A stretch of DNA of 64,000 nt from Limnanthes douglasii subsp. nivea (GCA_036936605.1 JAUPFV010000002.1:318944893-319008892); one strand, 5' to 3'. Counted from the first letter of the stretch, positions 8,117 to 21,004 are shown. Notes: generated by a model from the letters alone, not told the origin. Made by a program: numbers and translations.

Positions 8117-11075
8117 TTAAGGTGGAGCCTTTGAAGATGGCTCACCCTCATCAGTTCCCTTGGTCTTAACATCGCTTTTGTCTTCAATGACCTTCTTTCC
8201 TTTGGGGTCAGCCTCTTCTTCTCCCGGACTCTCTCCGGTTTCCTCCTCATCACCAGATGAGGATATATCAGTATACCCTTCATCAACCATGGTCCAATAT
8301 GGGAGATCGTCGTCATCCACATAACGCCATAAGTCCCCAAGTCTTCTCTTCGGGAACTTCTCGTGAAATAAGAGGACCATGTCAGACTTTACCTTTTCGA
8401 TCAGTAGTTCTTCACTCCGTAGCATCTCCTTGGCATAAGCATTGACTTTGGCCTTGATCATGGCCTCTTGATCCTTCACCAGGGCAGCTTTCTCACCAAT
8501 AGCCTGAGTCACTGCATTCTCCAAAGTAAGTTTGTCAGTAGTCAGATTGGTGACAATCTTTTCTTTTGCTGCAGTCTCATCTTTTGAGGTTTTCAAGTCT
8601 TTCTCCAACTCGGACAGCTTAGCCTGGAGATCTTCTAGGGTTTTCTCCAAAGAGGCAACTTTTGTGTTGCTCTCATCTTTACTCCTCTTCAGCTGCTCGT
8701 TCGACTCCTTAAGCAAGTCAACCTGGGTAGTGGCACCCCGGAGGTTATCGGACAGTTTTTCCTTCTCGGACTTAAGCTCCTTAATGGTTTCTGCCTGACT
8801 CCGGACTTGCCTTTCCAAGGTAAGCACAGGTTGCACGTTGCTAAGGAGAGAGTGAGCTATGATATCCCTTTCGCTGGAGACCAAGAAAGTTTTGCCATTA
8901 AAATTTACCGTGTTGGAATTACTTGGAGGAACATATGGCCCTGCAAACTCGTCCCTAGACAAACCAAGGAAGTAGTCACCTAGAGGACCCAGTCCGGTGA
9001 CATCCACTTCATCCATGTTGATCTCTCCCCGTTCAATGTCATCAGTGTGAAGCTCCCCTGGAATCCCTTCGTTAAGGTTTTCTGGGATCTCTTCGGCTAA
9101 TGTAGGATCAACTGGAAAAGTGGGCTCCGGGTCCCGGAGAGCAAATTCTTCTTCTTGAGAAGTTTTCTTCTTTTTTACTTCTCTCTCAACACCCTCACTT
9201 ACTTGTTTACGGGTTCGTTTGGAGACCCTCGTAGGTTTTGAGGGAGTCTCTCCGTGCTCTTTACTTTCCACTTCTACCACCTGTAGAAGGCTTGCATCAA
9301 CTTGAACTGGAATTGGCGCCTCTGTGTCAGTCAGGGCCTTTTTCTCTGAATCTCCTGCTGTTTTCTTCCCTTTCTTCTTCTGGCCCTTCATCTTACTTGG
9401 GGCTTTGGCCCGAAGAGGGAGGAAAAGGGTCCCATCTAGCTCGTGAGACCTTCTTAGCACTATGTCATCATCAGGAGGGGTGGAGAACTCCTCCCATGTT
9501 AAATCCCTCCGACCTGTGGTGTTCCACAGGTGAGATCTGGCTAAGTTTCCCGGAGTGAAAGCCTTGTGGAACCGGTTCTCCCAGTTCTCTGCGGCCCATG
9601 TGTTTATTTTGCCACAGGTAACCTGTCCGGCTTTCGCATAGTCTCCGAACTCTTTTGGCAGTTCTGGCAAAACAAAAGAGCAACTAGTTAGTGAAAGCTT
9701 AAAGAGAAGAAATTCGAACAGAAACTTAAGGAAAGAACTTACGATCGCTCCTCCATCTACTTCGAAGAAGGCTAGGATTCTCCCCAACCTTGATCTTCTT
9801 CCCGTTCTCCCATGAGCCACTTATAAACAAGAACTGGCTCCTCCACTTATTCTCCGATTCTAGGAGATCATCAACTGCTTTCAGATTGTTCCCCATATTG
9901 AAGTGATAAAAGGGGAACTGGTGGTGTTTGCACAGACTGGCAACAGCAGCGAACTCTTCCATTGGAAGAGGAATTCCGGACAGCCTGGATGCCATAATAC
10001 ATGACATCAGGGTGTACCATCCGTTGGGGCTCAGCTGCGATGGGCATAGCTTCACTAAGTGGAAATAGCGCACTATCTCCGGATCCAATGGGAACCTGAG
10101 TCCCCAATTAAACAGCTCTGTAAAAAATACGATCTCATTCCTCTTACAATCCATCGGGGTCTCTGGATCGATGGGAATTCGGATCTTTACGTTTTCAGGG
10201 ATCCCCCACTTAGTGCGAAGCCGTCCCAAGTCTCTAGTGTGAATAAATGCATACTTGGTTTTTAACAAAGATAAGAGATACTTAAACTCTACCTTGTGAA
10301 AGCAGGGCCCAACTTTCCCTTCAAGGCACTCCGGCAGATCCGGACGGCTCAAGAACGAGTCCTCTTTGCCTTTCTTGGCAACGACTATGGCAGTATCAGC
10401 TTGTCCGGACGACTCGGACTCAAACCTAGCCTCCTCAATGGAGTCTTCCATCCTCTCCTCCATAACTGTTGGGGGAACTTCTGCAGAAACAGCCCGGGGA
10501 GGGATGAAGCTTGGTACAGCTGATCCTCCGGACTGGCGACTCGTTGTATGTTTTTGAATTTTCACCTCAGCTTGAGTCTCTGAGGTCGAGGTTTCCTTTG
10601 GAGGTAATGGACTGCTGGCCTCCGGACCGACCGGCCTCTCCCGGAGGGTCCTAACAGTTGTTCCGGACCCAGACTCACTGGTGTTTTTCGAGGAGAGTCC
10701 CTTAACCAGTCGACTTGGTCTTTTCATGATCAGTTTCTCTGGGGAATGATCAGAGTCGGACCCCATAGCTATAAAGGTAGTTTTCTTCCTAACACTTGTA
10801 ACAACAACCTCCGGTTCGACGGTGGGAATTGACTCTTGGACTGATGAGCCAGAAACTATGGGGGAGAGTGTTGAGTGGAAGAGTTTTCTGGGTTTTGTAC
10901 CTTTTGAAGAAGACGAACCCCTATCAGATTCTTCGATTGAAGTGGCTGGTCTCTCAACTGGCGATGCTGGTAGCCCTGCTGCTATCCGTTTCTCTTTTTC
11001 AACCCTTTGAGCTCTCTCTAATTCTGAAAGATTGAGCCAGCCACCCTTGATTAAAGCTGTTCTTGCTGTGAACAT
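8117..11075 (-). CDS. Antisense ORF (aORF) of Tat element, two exons
   Basis: Minus-strand gene running opposite to pol. The gene model is exon 1 11075-9743, intron 9742-9664 (GTAAGT...GCCAG) and exon 2 9663-8117, which join in frame to about 959 codons. Exon 1 has a Ser/Thr/Pro-rich N-terminus, then a conserved globular block (about residues 270-440) with KWGIPE.VKIRIP, IVFFTELFNWGLRFPLDPE and LFISGSWENGKK. Exon 2 contains TTGRRDLTWEEF, a basic/acidic linker, a long coiled coil (Lys/Glu/Leu heptads, about 8400-8830) and an acidic tail. Antisense extra ORFs are known from Tat-lineage elements, but their role is not established. A TATA box lies about 90 bp upstream. The same architecture and intron position recur in the diverged element at 20.7-31.1 kb. 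Confidence 0.82.
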
Positions 11076-11163
11076 AAAACGATTAAGGAAATCTCAAGGT
11101 TTTAGAAAGATGAAGTTTTGAGTAAAATGGCAAAGTGAAAATGATACTGTGAAAGATGAATAG

Positions 11164-11171
11164 TATTTATA
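11164..11171 (-). promoter_or_regulatory. TATA box of antisense gene, young Tat element
   Basis: TATAAATA on the minus strand, about 90 bp upstream of the aORF start codon at 11075. The second Tat element has the same arrangement at 30210-30217. Confidence 0.65.
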
Positions 11172-11486
11172 GTAAAGGTAAAAAAGGGGGTTTGATTCCT
11201 AGGAGAATCCGAAAAGTTGAGCAATGATTAAAAGACGGCGCTGACGTCATCAAAACCATTTAAAGAAGTTACCTATTCAATAAAGTGGTGTAATTTTCGA
11301 GGTAGAAAAACGGCTGGAGTGGCCAACCGGAGGGTGACACGTGTCCCACTACTCCTGACAAAGAACCGTTTGGAATTCGTAACGGTTGGCCTGTCCGGGC
11401 CTGTCTCAACTCTCTTCGAATCAGAGGACCACTTCCGAAATCGAACTGTTTTTCAGTTCTTTAACAAGGACACTTGTTCAAATACC

Positions 11487-11501
11487 TAAAAAAGGGGCTC
11501 C
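11487..11501 (+). promoter_or_regulatory. Polypurine tract, young Tat element
   Basis: AAAAAAGGGGCTCC directly before the 3' LTR; expected primer for plus-strand synthesis. Confidence 0.75.
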
Positions 11502-11994
11502 TGATGAGTCCGAATTCGAAGAGCTCCCCGGAAGGGTAGTCCAAAGTAAAACTCCCCGAAAATCGGACAGACTCCAAGACTATAATCCGAACAGGACTGT
11601 TTGATCCGGACAGGTGATTTTGGACACAGCAAACATAAGACGATTCGAACTATGACTAAAGTACTTTTAAACCTAATCACTATCTGACTAAGCTACCTGT
11701 GCATTTGCTTAAACTTCATGGGTCTTTAAACATGACCCGGGTCCATGAAACTTGACCCGAAAGCCCATAAGGGCCCAAATTACACACTATAAATACCCAA
11801 CCACCAGCATTAACTATAAAAAAAGAAAAATTAACTGCTGCCAGGCTGCTCAATTCTCTCACCACCCTTAAAACACCTTGAAATACCCTGAAATATCTTG
11901 AAACACCACCACACCACCGTGAAACACCCTTACGCCGCCTTAAAACTCCACTTAAAATTACCAGCCTACCCTCAGGCTACTTTTATCCACACCA
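11502..11994 (+). repeat. 3' LTR of young Tat element
   Basis: 493 bp. Read side by side with the 5' LTR I found no difference, implying a very recent insertion. TATA box at 11788-11795. Confidence 0.95.
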
Positions 11995-13450
11995 ACTATC
12001 ACCACGAATCCTGGGATCAACCGTATGCGACTCTCATGCTGCCCATATAGTCTCATCCCACAAATAGCGTATGTTAACACACATGCCTCTATATGCCTTC
12101 AAAACAGGCCACAGTGAACCAAATATATCCTTAATATACCCCAATTGGCGAGTGACGCGTAGAGGATAATAAGCCTTGACTATATCTCATGAATTAATTG
12201 TATGGTTTATCCAAGCTACCACACAGAAAGGTCTAATGTCGTGTAAATTCTTGTATGGCATGAACCAGACATACAATATCAAAAATAATTTATGAAATAA
12301 ATCAAACAAGTGTTATAAGATATAAAACTTACATCATGCTCCCTCAACGAGGATAAAGTATGTCAAATATTGATTTGAGTCTCCTCATCTAAACGAAAAA
12401 GAAAGAGGTGCGTATCTACACATATTTGGTATAGAATATGCATATAAACTATTAACAATAGTCAGATTGGCGGAGAAGTGATCTTAAATCCACGTCTCTA
12501 ACAACGCAACGAACCTAATAAAACCTGATGTCATATATAAAGAGGGATGACCAAAGTGGTAATATAACTGAGCCAATATAAGTTGACACAGTTATACTTA
12601 ACAACTGACCTATATTTCTCGATGAACTGTAGGTAGTCAAGCGATATACAGTTCCCCGTCTTATTTTTCAGAATACAATAACCAAGCATATGAAACAAAT
12701 AACCCCTCGTCACACACAAAGTCATATTATCCGGAATCGCATCATCCTGTAATTCGGGAATCATGTATCTCTCACAACAATAATAAAGGTGTACATGTCT
12801 ACCGCTACTCACATGGTTACCATCATGATCATTATTAAGATCATTATTATGTATACCTAATAAACGAGAATACCAAGTTATTTGTTGACCTTTGCTAGGA
12901 AACGTAAATAGATTTAAACCCTAACGTGTAACTCGAAGACCCGTGATGGTGTGCATGTCGTCAAGGGTCACCATTATCTCACCAAAATCAAAATGGAATT
13001 TTTTGGTCTCCATATGCCATTTCTCAAAGAATGCCTCTATGATATGCACGTTGGTAGCCTAACGTGTAAAACACTAAAAAACGGACCAAAACACGTCATC
13101 ATAACCTCGTCTTCAATTCTACTATGCAGAGTAAAATCCTAAGCAAGATGGGTAGAGTATATCGCATAGCAACGTAAAAACGGTATTGTCTGCATAATAT
13201 TAAAAAAAATTAAACAAAATATAAGAAATGATTTACTACATGTTAAACCGCCAAACCTAATTTAACTCTATGTTGAAGACGTTATACGTCTCATAATTCT
13301 TGTAATCGTTCATGACCAAGTAAAACTTTGGCATATGTGGATTGACCCTTCAGAAAAGTTGATCTGGAGTCGTGCGCCATTGTTGAATGACAAGAAAACG
13401 GCTGCATCGCTAGACCCTTATGGACCTTGAACTAGGTCTATGCTTCTCTA
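11995..13450 (-). pseudogene. PMD gene remnant, N-terminal and middle parts
   Basis: Minus-strand blocks matching the PMD gene at 53.07-54.79 kb. At about 12240-12000 are VWFMPYKNLHDI, YYPLRVTRQLGYI and LWDET with RIRGD. At about 12740-12590 are CVTRGYLFHMLGYC and NKTGNCISLDYLQFIEKYRS. At about 13060-12900 is the diverged PMD entry block, with a short match to the HSETNNFHFSFGE and VTLDDVH region. Stops and frame changes are frequent. With 1095-1373 this made one gene before the Tat insertion. A separate inactive MULE of the type at 45-55 kb is the likely carrier, but I could not find its TIRs. Confidence 0.75.
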
Positions 13451-14439
13451 CATCATCCATCAAGTCAGTGTCTGAAATTGAAGCAATCAAATACACTGAA
13501 AAATATTAGTTATCTTTTTATACTGTTAAACTTGTGGTTTGGAAAACTAACAAGTTCATGCATTTAAGACATACGACCACTAACCGGGTGAAGAGCGTTC
13601 ATTCTAACATACAATATTATATACGCACGAGCAAGCTTAATTTTGAGTTGTTTTAGGATATGGTGCATTCTCTGGTTGAACGACAATATTATGCAATTAG
13701 ATCCTCATTTGAAAATAGTCGATATATAGCACATCATAAATTTGGAGACATTGTGTTCAACAAAATACAGGTAAGGTCTCTAACACTTCTTTATAACTAT
13801 TTCTTATTGAATTAGAAAGTTTAAAATTCACGAGACGACCAATGATATAGGGATAACTGTTGAACTTGAGATAACAAATTAAATTTGCATTTGTGCGATA
13901 CGATCTACGCACGATATCCTGCGTTTCCATCAGATTTACGAGTGGGTTTATAATGGCATGGCTGCACCTTTAAAATATTTTCATTATCATTGTATGAGGT
14001 AAGATATAATGATACGAACAAACCTAACATGATAGAGATTTTGAAAGAAAAAATGGATAATTTGATGTCATGCTAACCAACAACAAAAGACGCGTATAAC
14101 ATATTTACAAAAAATAGTTTGAAGCATTCTATCAAAAATATCCACCTTTTTAGAAATTTTAGAGAAACAAAAACACTATGGTCATACACATGCTAAACAA
14201 AAATTATATGTTGATGTATTATACACTAAATGAGATAAATTACATTGGGGACATGTGAATTATGCAAAACAAATTGTGAAGTTTCAATACCAAACGCTTT
14301 TAAAACTTTTAAATTTATCATTCATAAAAATACAAAAATTACACTCCAAATGAAACCTATTAATTTGGAAATACCAATACAAGTTAGTTGTCATTGTAAA
14401 CAAACAAATAGAGAGAAAAAAGAAAAAGATGAAGAAAAA
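13451..14439. other. AT-rich stretch without recognised gene
   Basis: No frame with convincing protein similarity on either strand. It may be more of the decayed MULE or intergenic DNA. The 81-codon frame at 14245-14490 is low complexity and is not called. Confidence 0.5.
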
Positions 14440-14872
14440 AACGTTATGGTTTTTATTTATTTAAAAAGTTTACGATTACATAGAGTATAAAGCTCTGATG
14501 TATAGATATAATATATGAGCTAATGGACCTGAGCCTAATATCTCTAACACCCTCTCTCAAACTTAACATGTAACAGTAATAAAAATTGAGAGTTTCTCAC
14601 AAAGAAAAAAAGCCGTGTTGTTGACTAAGCCTTCATAAATATATCAGCAACTCGTATAACTGATGGAACATATGGAAGCGAGATAGTGTTGACATGAAGA
14701 TAATATCGAGTGAAGTGAAAAACTATTTTAATATGTTTCGTCCTCTCATTAAAAACAGAATTCTTTGATATCTGCATGACACTTTGGTTATCTCAATATA
14801 AGGAAGTGGGTTTAGTAATGATAACCCTTATATCTGCAAGAAACCGTTGTAACCAAACAATCTCACATGTGG

Positions 14873-16010
14873 TCACGACCATATCACAGTACTCAGCTTC
14901 AATAGACGATCTAGAGACAACATCTTGTTTTTTGATTTCCATACGATTAATGAATCTCTAAGGAAAATACACAAACCAGTAGTAGATTTTTTATCACGAG
15001 GGTCGCTATCGCAATCACCATCCCTATAGGCACATAATTTAAGTGAAGAGGTCAAATGAAACAAAATACTCTGGAGCTAAGTGATACGAAGATATATAAA
15101 TATTCGAAGAACAACTCCCCAATGGAAAATATAAGGGCAGTAAAAAACGGACTAACCACATGAATAACATAAGCTATATATGGCCGAGTAACTGTAAGAT
15201 AGACCAAGCTTCTTACGAGAGTACGATATAGAGTCTGGTCTGAAAAATGAACACCATGAGTCGGAGAATACCAAATATTGGTGTCAAGAGAAGTATCTAC
15301 CATCTTATTATCAGAAAGTCGCGCTCGCTCGAATAAATCAGATATATATTTTATATAGGGTATAACATTTTGGAGTGAGCCACCTAATTACCTACAAAAT
15401 AGTGTAATAATCCCAAGTCCGTCATTACAACTCGCTGAGCCAAATCATGTTTTTAGTGCCTCAATGCCATCAATATCATTACCTAATGATCATATCATCT
15501 ACATATATCGATAAAATAATTCTTCTTGCCTTATTAATGTGATAAATAAGGCTACATCATGGCTACTAGTAAGAAAACCAAGTGAAGTAATAACTGTATA
15601 AATTTCTCAAACCAAGCACGCGGAGTTTATTCAAGACCATATAAATCTTTCCTAAGTCATCAAATTTCACTTGGTTGGTGAGAAACACTCAAGGATGAGT
15701 CATGTAAACCTCTTCATGAAGATCATTTTTCAAAAAAGTATTTTGAACATCGAGTTGGAAGATCTTCCATTGACAAACGTATGCAAATGTAATAAGAGTA
15801 TGAACTGTTGCCATTTTTTCCATTGGGGAAAATGGCTCATCATACAATACTTACGTGAATACCTTTTTGCTACAAGATGAGCCTTATATCTTTCAACAGA
15901 CCCATCAGACTTTGTTTTAATTTTAAAAACCCAACGAGAACTGATTATATACTTATCGGATGAAAGTTCAACTATATCCCATATATGAGTCTGATAAAGA
16001 GTATTAAGCT
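14873..16010 (-). pseudogene. Copia reverse transcriptase and RNase H, decayed
   Basis: From 16010 downward the minus strand encodes copia RT fragments (SSRWVFKIKTKSDGSVERYK, then LYRTLVRSLVYLTVTRPYIA at about 15230-15170). RNase H follows at 15064-14873 (KKSTTGLCIFLRDSLIVWKS). Motif order is correct, but the frame changes several times and the catalytic YVDD region is not cleanly readable. Confidence 0.8.
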
Positions 16011-16420
16011 TTTTGACTATAATATTTTTCCAACGAGGATAAAAAAAACTTCTTTGAATAATTGAGGTTCATAAAACTGTGTATGTTTTCTATGAAAGAA
16101 GTAAAAGGATATGAGTAAAAATAATAAGCGAAATTTATTAGTTTGGAAGACTTACTTGTACGAGTAGATATTATAAAAGGTAGAGTATTTAGTTCACCAG
16201 AGGAAGAAGCTGACTCGGGCATTGATGAAGCATGAGTAGTATCAACTGTCGTAGATGTCTCATGAGCTGGTACATCAATGTCAATGGGTATATTGTTATT
16301 ATTTTAACAATTATCGATTATCCAAAGTTTGGTACTTGTTATATCATGGGATTCCGCCAAAATCGAATAAAATAAGATATGCTAAAAAAATGTAACATAT
16401 CAAGATATATAAAGTTCCAA

Positions 16421-17260
16421 CTAGTGAGATAAAAAAATGATACTTTTTCGTCTAACACCATAGCCCAAAAAAACATATATCGCGATTTTGGGACCTAATT
16501 TGTTATGTTCTACATGATGACGAATGACAAAACAAGTACATCCAAATACTCGTAAATAAAAGTAATTTGGGGTTTGTCCGTATAACTTCTGAAAGGGAGA
16601 CATTCCTATTTTATGTTTAGTCAAAACTTGATTAATCACATATATAACAATCAAAGTTGCTTCTCCTGAAAAAACAATAGGAATCTCAACAGATGGAAGC
16701 AAAGAACGAACAATCTGAACAAGGTGACAATGTTTTCTTTATGCAACACCATTTTATTAAGGGGTGTGAGTGCAAGAAGACTAATGTATGGTACCATGAG
16801 AGACAAGTAAATAAGTAAAATAATTGGATGTATATTCACTATCTAAATCACAAATGGAGTATTTTATTAAAAAGAGTGTTGAGTATTAAGAAGTGCCCAA
16901 AATTCTCTATAAATTCCAAAGAGATCTGACCTTTATTTCATAAGATAGACCCAAGTGTGTCGAGTATAATCATCAATAAAATATACATAATACGATGAAC
17001 CACCCTTTTTGGAGACATGAGATGGACCCTAGACATCAAAGTGAATAATATTAAAACAATAATATAATAAGAGACACTTTGATTAAATGGTAAAACATAA
17101 AAATTTCCCAGTTTACAACCACTAGTTACAGAAATATTATAAGTGTTTAGCTGACTTAAAAAACGTGTGGAGACTAAAAAAATTAAACGTGACGTAAAGA
17201 TATGTCCCAAATAGGAATGCCAAAGATAACAATCAGATGACGACAGACTTAACCGAAAAA
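16421..17260 (-). pseudogene. Copia integrase, decayed
   Basis: The minus strand at 17210-16938 contains the HxxLGH-like start and the core around HLMSPKRVVHRIMYILLMI, resembling copia integrase. At 16702-16421 is the C-terminal part with INQVLTKHKIGMSPFQKLYG and LRVFGCTCFV. Frames differ between the blocks. Confidence 0.75.
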
Positions 17261-17859
17261 AGAGAAATCTACACTAAACCTGCAATATTAACGAATTTAA
17301 CTTCATCATAGACACAGAGTTCTCCCGGTTTATGGCTTATCCCAAATTTTTTGAGTATGTTGATCATGTATAACATAGACATAATAAACATAACACAAAT
17401 GACTAACCAAAACAAAATTTAAGACAAGTTTTGGAACACAATAAATACCTTGAAGCTATATATGAGAAGTACAAATAGAACCAACACCCTCTACTGACAT
17501 TGATGTATCACTGGAAAACAAGACTTACATTAGTGAAACGGGAGACAAGAAAGAAAATCATGCATGGGGACACATAGTGAGATGTGCTAAAATCTAAAAT
17601 CTACAAATATGAAGATAAACCTATATGAGATATTGATGTAGACATGATCGCATGATTGGAAGTAAGAATCTATTTACAAAATTCCATAATCTGGGGGTCT
17701 TTTGCAGATGGTAGCGTGATGCTATTAGTATCTTCTAATAATGCAGTAGTAGAAGTAAATTGTGTAGGGTGAAATGGAGGACGAAATTATTGAATATAAC
17801 GTGTATGTTGGTGAAAAGAACATTGTTGAGGGGGTCGTTGTTGAGGTGGTTGTTGTTGA

Positions 17860-18805
17860 GGAGATTGTTGTTGTTTTGCTCTTAGTATTAGACATTGTGA
17901 TTTCTAATAATTCTTAATTTTACAAAAATCACACTTATCAAATGCAAACCTTGCTCTACTGGGCGTTAATTTAGACTAGTTTGGAGCAGGATATCGTTAG
18001 TGTGGGAGAGAAAACATAGTAGGAACATTCGTTACTTTGGAACCCTTGTCAACTTGAGTTTTGAGTCGTGTTTCATCTGTAATGAGCTCATAAACAACCG
18101 AATCTACAATGGGAAGAATTGGTTTATGAAGAATTGTTCCACACAATCCTTCAAACTCAGAGCGTAAGACCGTAAACAACTTTACTAATCTTGACTCCTA
18201 TTTTCTAGCAACATAAGGCTTGGATGCCTTAAATTCTGCATATTTTGTAAGTGACAATTGATCCCAGAAATATGATATAAAAACTTAAAAATTCAAAATG
18301 ATCAAGTCATTATGCTATAAGGAACGATTATCAAATTCTAAATGGTATTGTCTAGCAAGATTGGACTGAGTATACAATATTTCCAAGTGATCCCAAACCT
18401 ATTTTTTTGTTTCATACTTGGCCAACTGAGTATTAATTGACTGATTTACAGAGTTATTTATCCAAGTGATGTTTTTCACCTTATCCGTCTCCCATGTGTA
18501 AAAGAGCATATCATAGTTCTCACCACTAGTTGTATCAGAAGGTTTAAGTTTTGCACCTGAAACATATCCCCATATATACTTGTATTTTCCATAACTTTTG
18601 TTTTATGACATAACTCTAGTAAGAAGTTTTTCCCATCGAGTTGGGTACCTATGGAATGCATATAATCATCATTACTTATCATATATGCTACAATTAAGTC
18701 CAAATTCCTAAAAAAAAAAGATAGATCTGAAAATAAAATTAACTCCAAACACCTCTTAACTCCAAAACGAACTCCAAATTTCCAAGAAAAAGCAGATTCA
18801 AACAA
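17860..18805 (-). pseudogene. Copia Gag, decayed
   Basis: The minus strand near 18660-18540 resembles the copia Gag N-terminus (LDGKNFLLELCHK...YGD). A zinc-knuckle remnant CDFCKIKNY.KSQC lies near 17930-17890. A Gln/Asn-type triplet repeat (TTG/GTT) follows at 17820-17880. Confidence 0.65.
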
Positions 18806-19066
18806 ACCAAATTGAAATAGATCTCTAACACTAAAACAGAAACAAATTCATCAGAAAAAATTAGATCCAAAACAAAATCAACTCCAAACAACTCTTAACA
18901 CCAAAATGAAGTGCGAATTTCCAAGCAAAATTAGATATGAAACAAACTAAATCGAAATAAATCTATAACACCAAAACAAATACAGATTCTCAATCAAAAA
19001 CAAATTTGAAATATAATCAAACAAATAAAAATTAAATAAAAAATTATTACTCCAAAAATCGAACAA

Positions 19067-19078
19067 GCTCTGATACAA
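19067..19078 (-). promoter_or_regulatory. Primer binding site of copia element
   Basis: TTGTATCAGAGC on the minus strand, complementary to the 3' end of initiator methionine tRNA, as expected just inside a copia 5' LTR. Confidence 0.7.
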
Positions 19079-19170
19079 CGTAAACAACCAAAAAAGAAAA
19101 GTTAAACAGCTAAAAAATGATTAGTTTATGTATATTTATGAAGGCTTATCGATTACATAGAATATAAATA

Positions 19171-20384
19171 TGGGAGAAGCTATTTCTTCCATTTTTACTA
19201 TTTCCACCATATACTAAAACTTTTTTCCGCCTTCTTATTTTCTAATTACAGTAAAAGTTATTTTTACCCTCATATTGTTCAATAAAAAACCACAATGTTA
19301 TATTTTTTTACACACGCATATCGAGAACCTGGATTTCAATTAAAATCCCATAATTATAAAATTTCAATACACAACACTCATGTCCAAATACATACTCACA
19401 AAGACTGGATAAACAATGCACACCTAGTTCTCAATAAACTCTAGACTTTAAAAAAGGTAAATTTATGAAATTTTATAGAAGAAAAGCTTCATGAGTATAA
19501 ACAGATTCAAAATCATACTTGAAAGATTAAGTTCCATGACCCATATATAATTGCTGGTTTTACTTGTGAAAATCGCAGTATGAACAAGAAGAACTATGCA
19601 AAGAACCATGGAATTAGAGATCTTACACCATCTTCATGACTTCGAAATTCGCACCGGAGTTTGTACCTCCATAAATCGATCTCCATGGGCATATGTAAAA
19701 AGTAGGTAAAAGTTTGAGATTGGTTTAGTATCTAATTATGTTTTTTTAAATCTTGATTCAATGCTATTTAATTACCACTCTCTTATTATAAAAAAAGTTT
19801 GTGTGCAGATTTTCTTTTATGTTATTGTTCCTCTTCATTCATGTTTTCTTTATAAATTTTTAATTTTAGAAATTTATGATTATGATTTTGGTTGAATTAA
19901 AAATAAATTAATTGTTAAATGAAATAAAAAAGAAAACAATGGCAAGAATATATAAATTTATAATTAAATAAAGAATAAAATAGTAAAAACTGCGTATAAT
20001 TTGAATTGGTCATGTCGAAACGTTTTTTTCCATCTATGTAATTTGAAGTTTGTTGGGTGTGTTTCATTTTGATATATTTTGATTTTAAAAAAACGCCAAC
20101 AAGTGCTTAAAAACATTGGTTACAAATTAAAGTTTTATTTAAAAACCTTTTGCGAGTATAAATATTTAAATGCTTTTGTCATATTCCTTGGAATAAATTC
20201 ACTTGGAATAACAAAGTTAAATAATAGCGTTTTGACCGTGTTATTTACGACAATGACTGAACATACTTCTTCTACAACACTACAGTCAAGCACCTCCCCA
20301 GAACATGCTTAGATCATTTGCCAATTTTAATTTCTATCTCCAATGATAAATTCTATACAAAAATTTGTTTTAAATTTCTTAATA
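19171..20384. other. AT-rich stretch without recognised gene
   Basis: Rich in A/T runs, with no protein similarity I can support on either strand. It lies between the copia element and the truncated LINE. Confidence 0.5.
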
Positions 20385-20674
20385 TGTTAAGTGATGAGTT
20401 TTTTCCCTTTGTAAAATCTAATTGGTTAATTGAAATACAGGTCTTCCTCTTAACAAGTTTTGGAATAAGCTAAAGATATTGAAACTTGCTCTTAAAGGTT
20501 GTAATGTAGCTGTTTTTGATAATGTGTTCAACAAAGTCTTAGATGCAGAAAAGAAAGTTAACAAGATGGAAGATCTATTAATTAACAACCACAATGAGCT
20601 CAACATAAATAACTGGTCTAGGGCTAATGTGAACCTGCTTACAGCTCTTGCTAAAGAAGAAGCGTACTGGTATC
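20385..20674 (+). pseudogene. LINE (L1-type) ORF2 fragment, 5' part
   Basis: The plus strand encodes the region before the reverse transcriptase: LNKFWNKLKILKLALKGCN and then LLTALAKEEAYWY, typical of plant L1 ORF2. The endonuclease domain is absent, so the element is 5'-truncated. The frame breaks at the target site of the Tat element and resumes at 31139 with QKTYSIWIKDGERNTK. Confidence 0.8.
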
Positions 20675-21003
20675 TGATAAGGAAGTAATTCGCCAAGCAC
20701 GAAAGAAAAGGTTTTAATTGTAAAAGGGAGAAGTAAAATAAACCATTTAGTGTATTTATCATTTATTAGAGAATAATATGTAAAAGAAGCAAGATGTAAG
20801 GGACTAGCATTAAATAATCAAGGACCACCTAGGACATAAATGGGTCCCACTTTCCCACTATATATGGGAGCCTCTTTATTATTGGGTGGGTGGACATTCT
20901 TTAATACTTTCTATTTCTACTTCATCTCTCTACATTTTTAGCACTAGTCACAATCAAGCATTAGATTCAAGATTCCCCCCTTTTGTCATTAATTTACTCA
21001 TCA
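20675..21003 (+). repeat. 5' LTR of older Tat element
   Basis: Begins TGATAAGGAAGTAATTCGCC and ends TTTACTCATCA. A TATA-like CTATATATGG lies at about 20858. Confidence 0.92.
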
Positions 21004-21004
21004 T

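Larger units (their letters stand above)
1374..11994 (+). mobile_element. Tat-lineage Ty3/gypsy LTR retrotransposon (young, 10.6 kb)
   Basis: Complete element with 493-bp LTRs at each end that look identical when read side by side, TG...CA termini, a primer site directly after the 5' LTR, a polypurine tract before the 3' LTR, and the 5-bp target duplication ACTAT at 1369-1373 and 11995-11999. Order is gag-protease, then pol with RT, RNase H, a second archaeal-type RNase H and integrase, then an antisense spliced gene. Two RNase H domains plus an extra antisense ORF are typical of the plant Tat lineage (for example Grande and Retand relatives). It inserted into the last exon of a PMD pseudogene. 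Confidence 0.95.
14440..19170 (-). mobile_element. Degenerate Ty1/copia LTR retrotransposon
   Basis: Reading the minus strand from right to left gives a primer site near 19067-19078, gag, a zinc knuckle, integrase, reverse transcriptase and RNase H in copia order. LTR remnants share CGATTACATAGA.TATAAA at about 14473 and 19149. Many stops and frameshifts show an old copy. The exact ends and target duplication cannot be placed. Confidence 0.8.

Noticed and set aside
15671..15880. 69-codon plus-strand frame
   Set aside because: Antisense to decayed copia reverse transcriptase, which explains the sequence.
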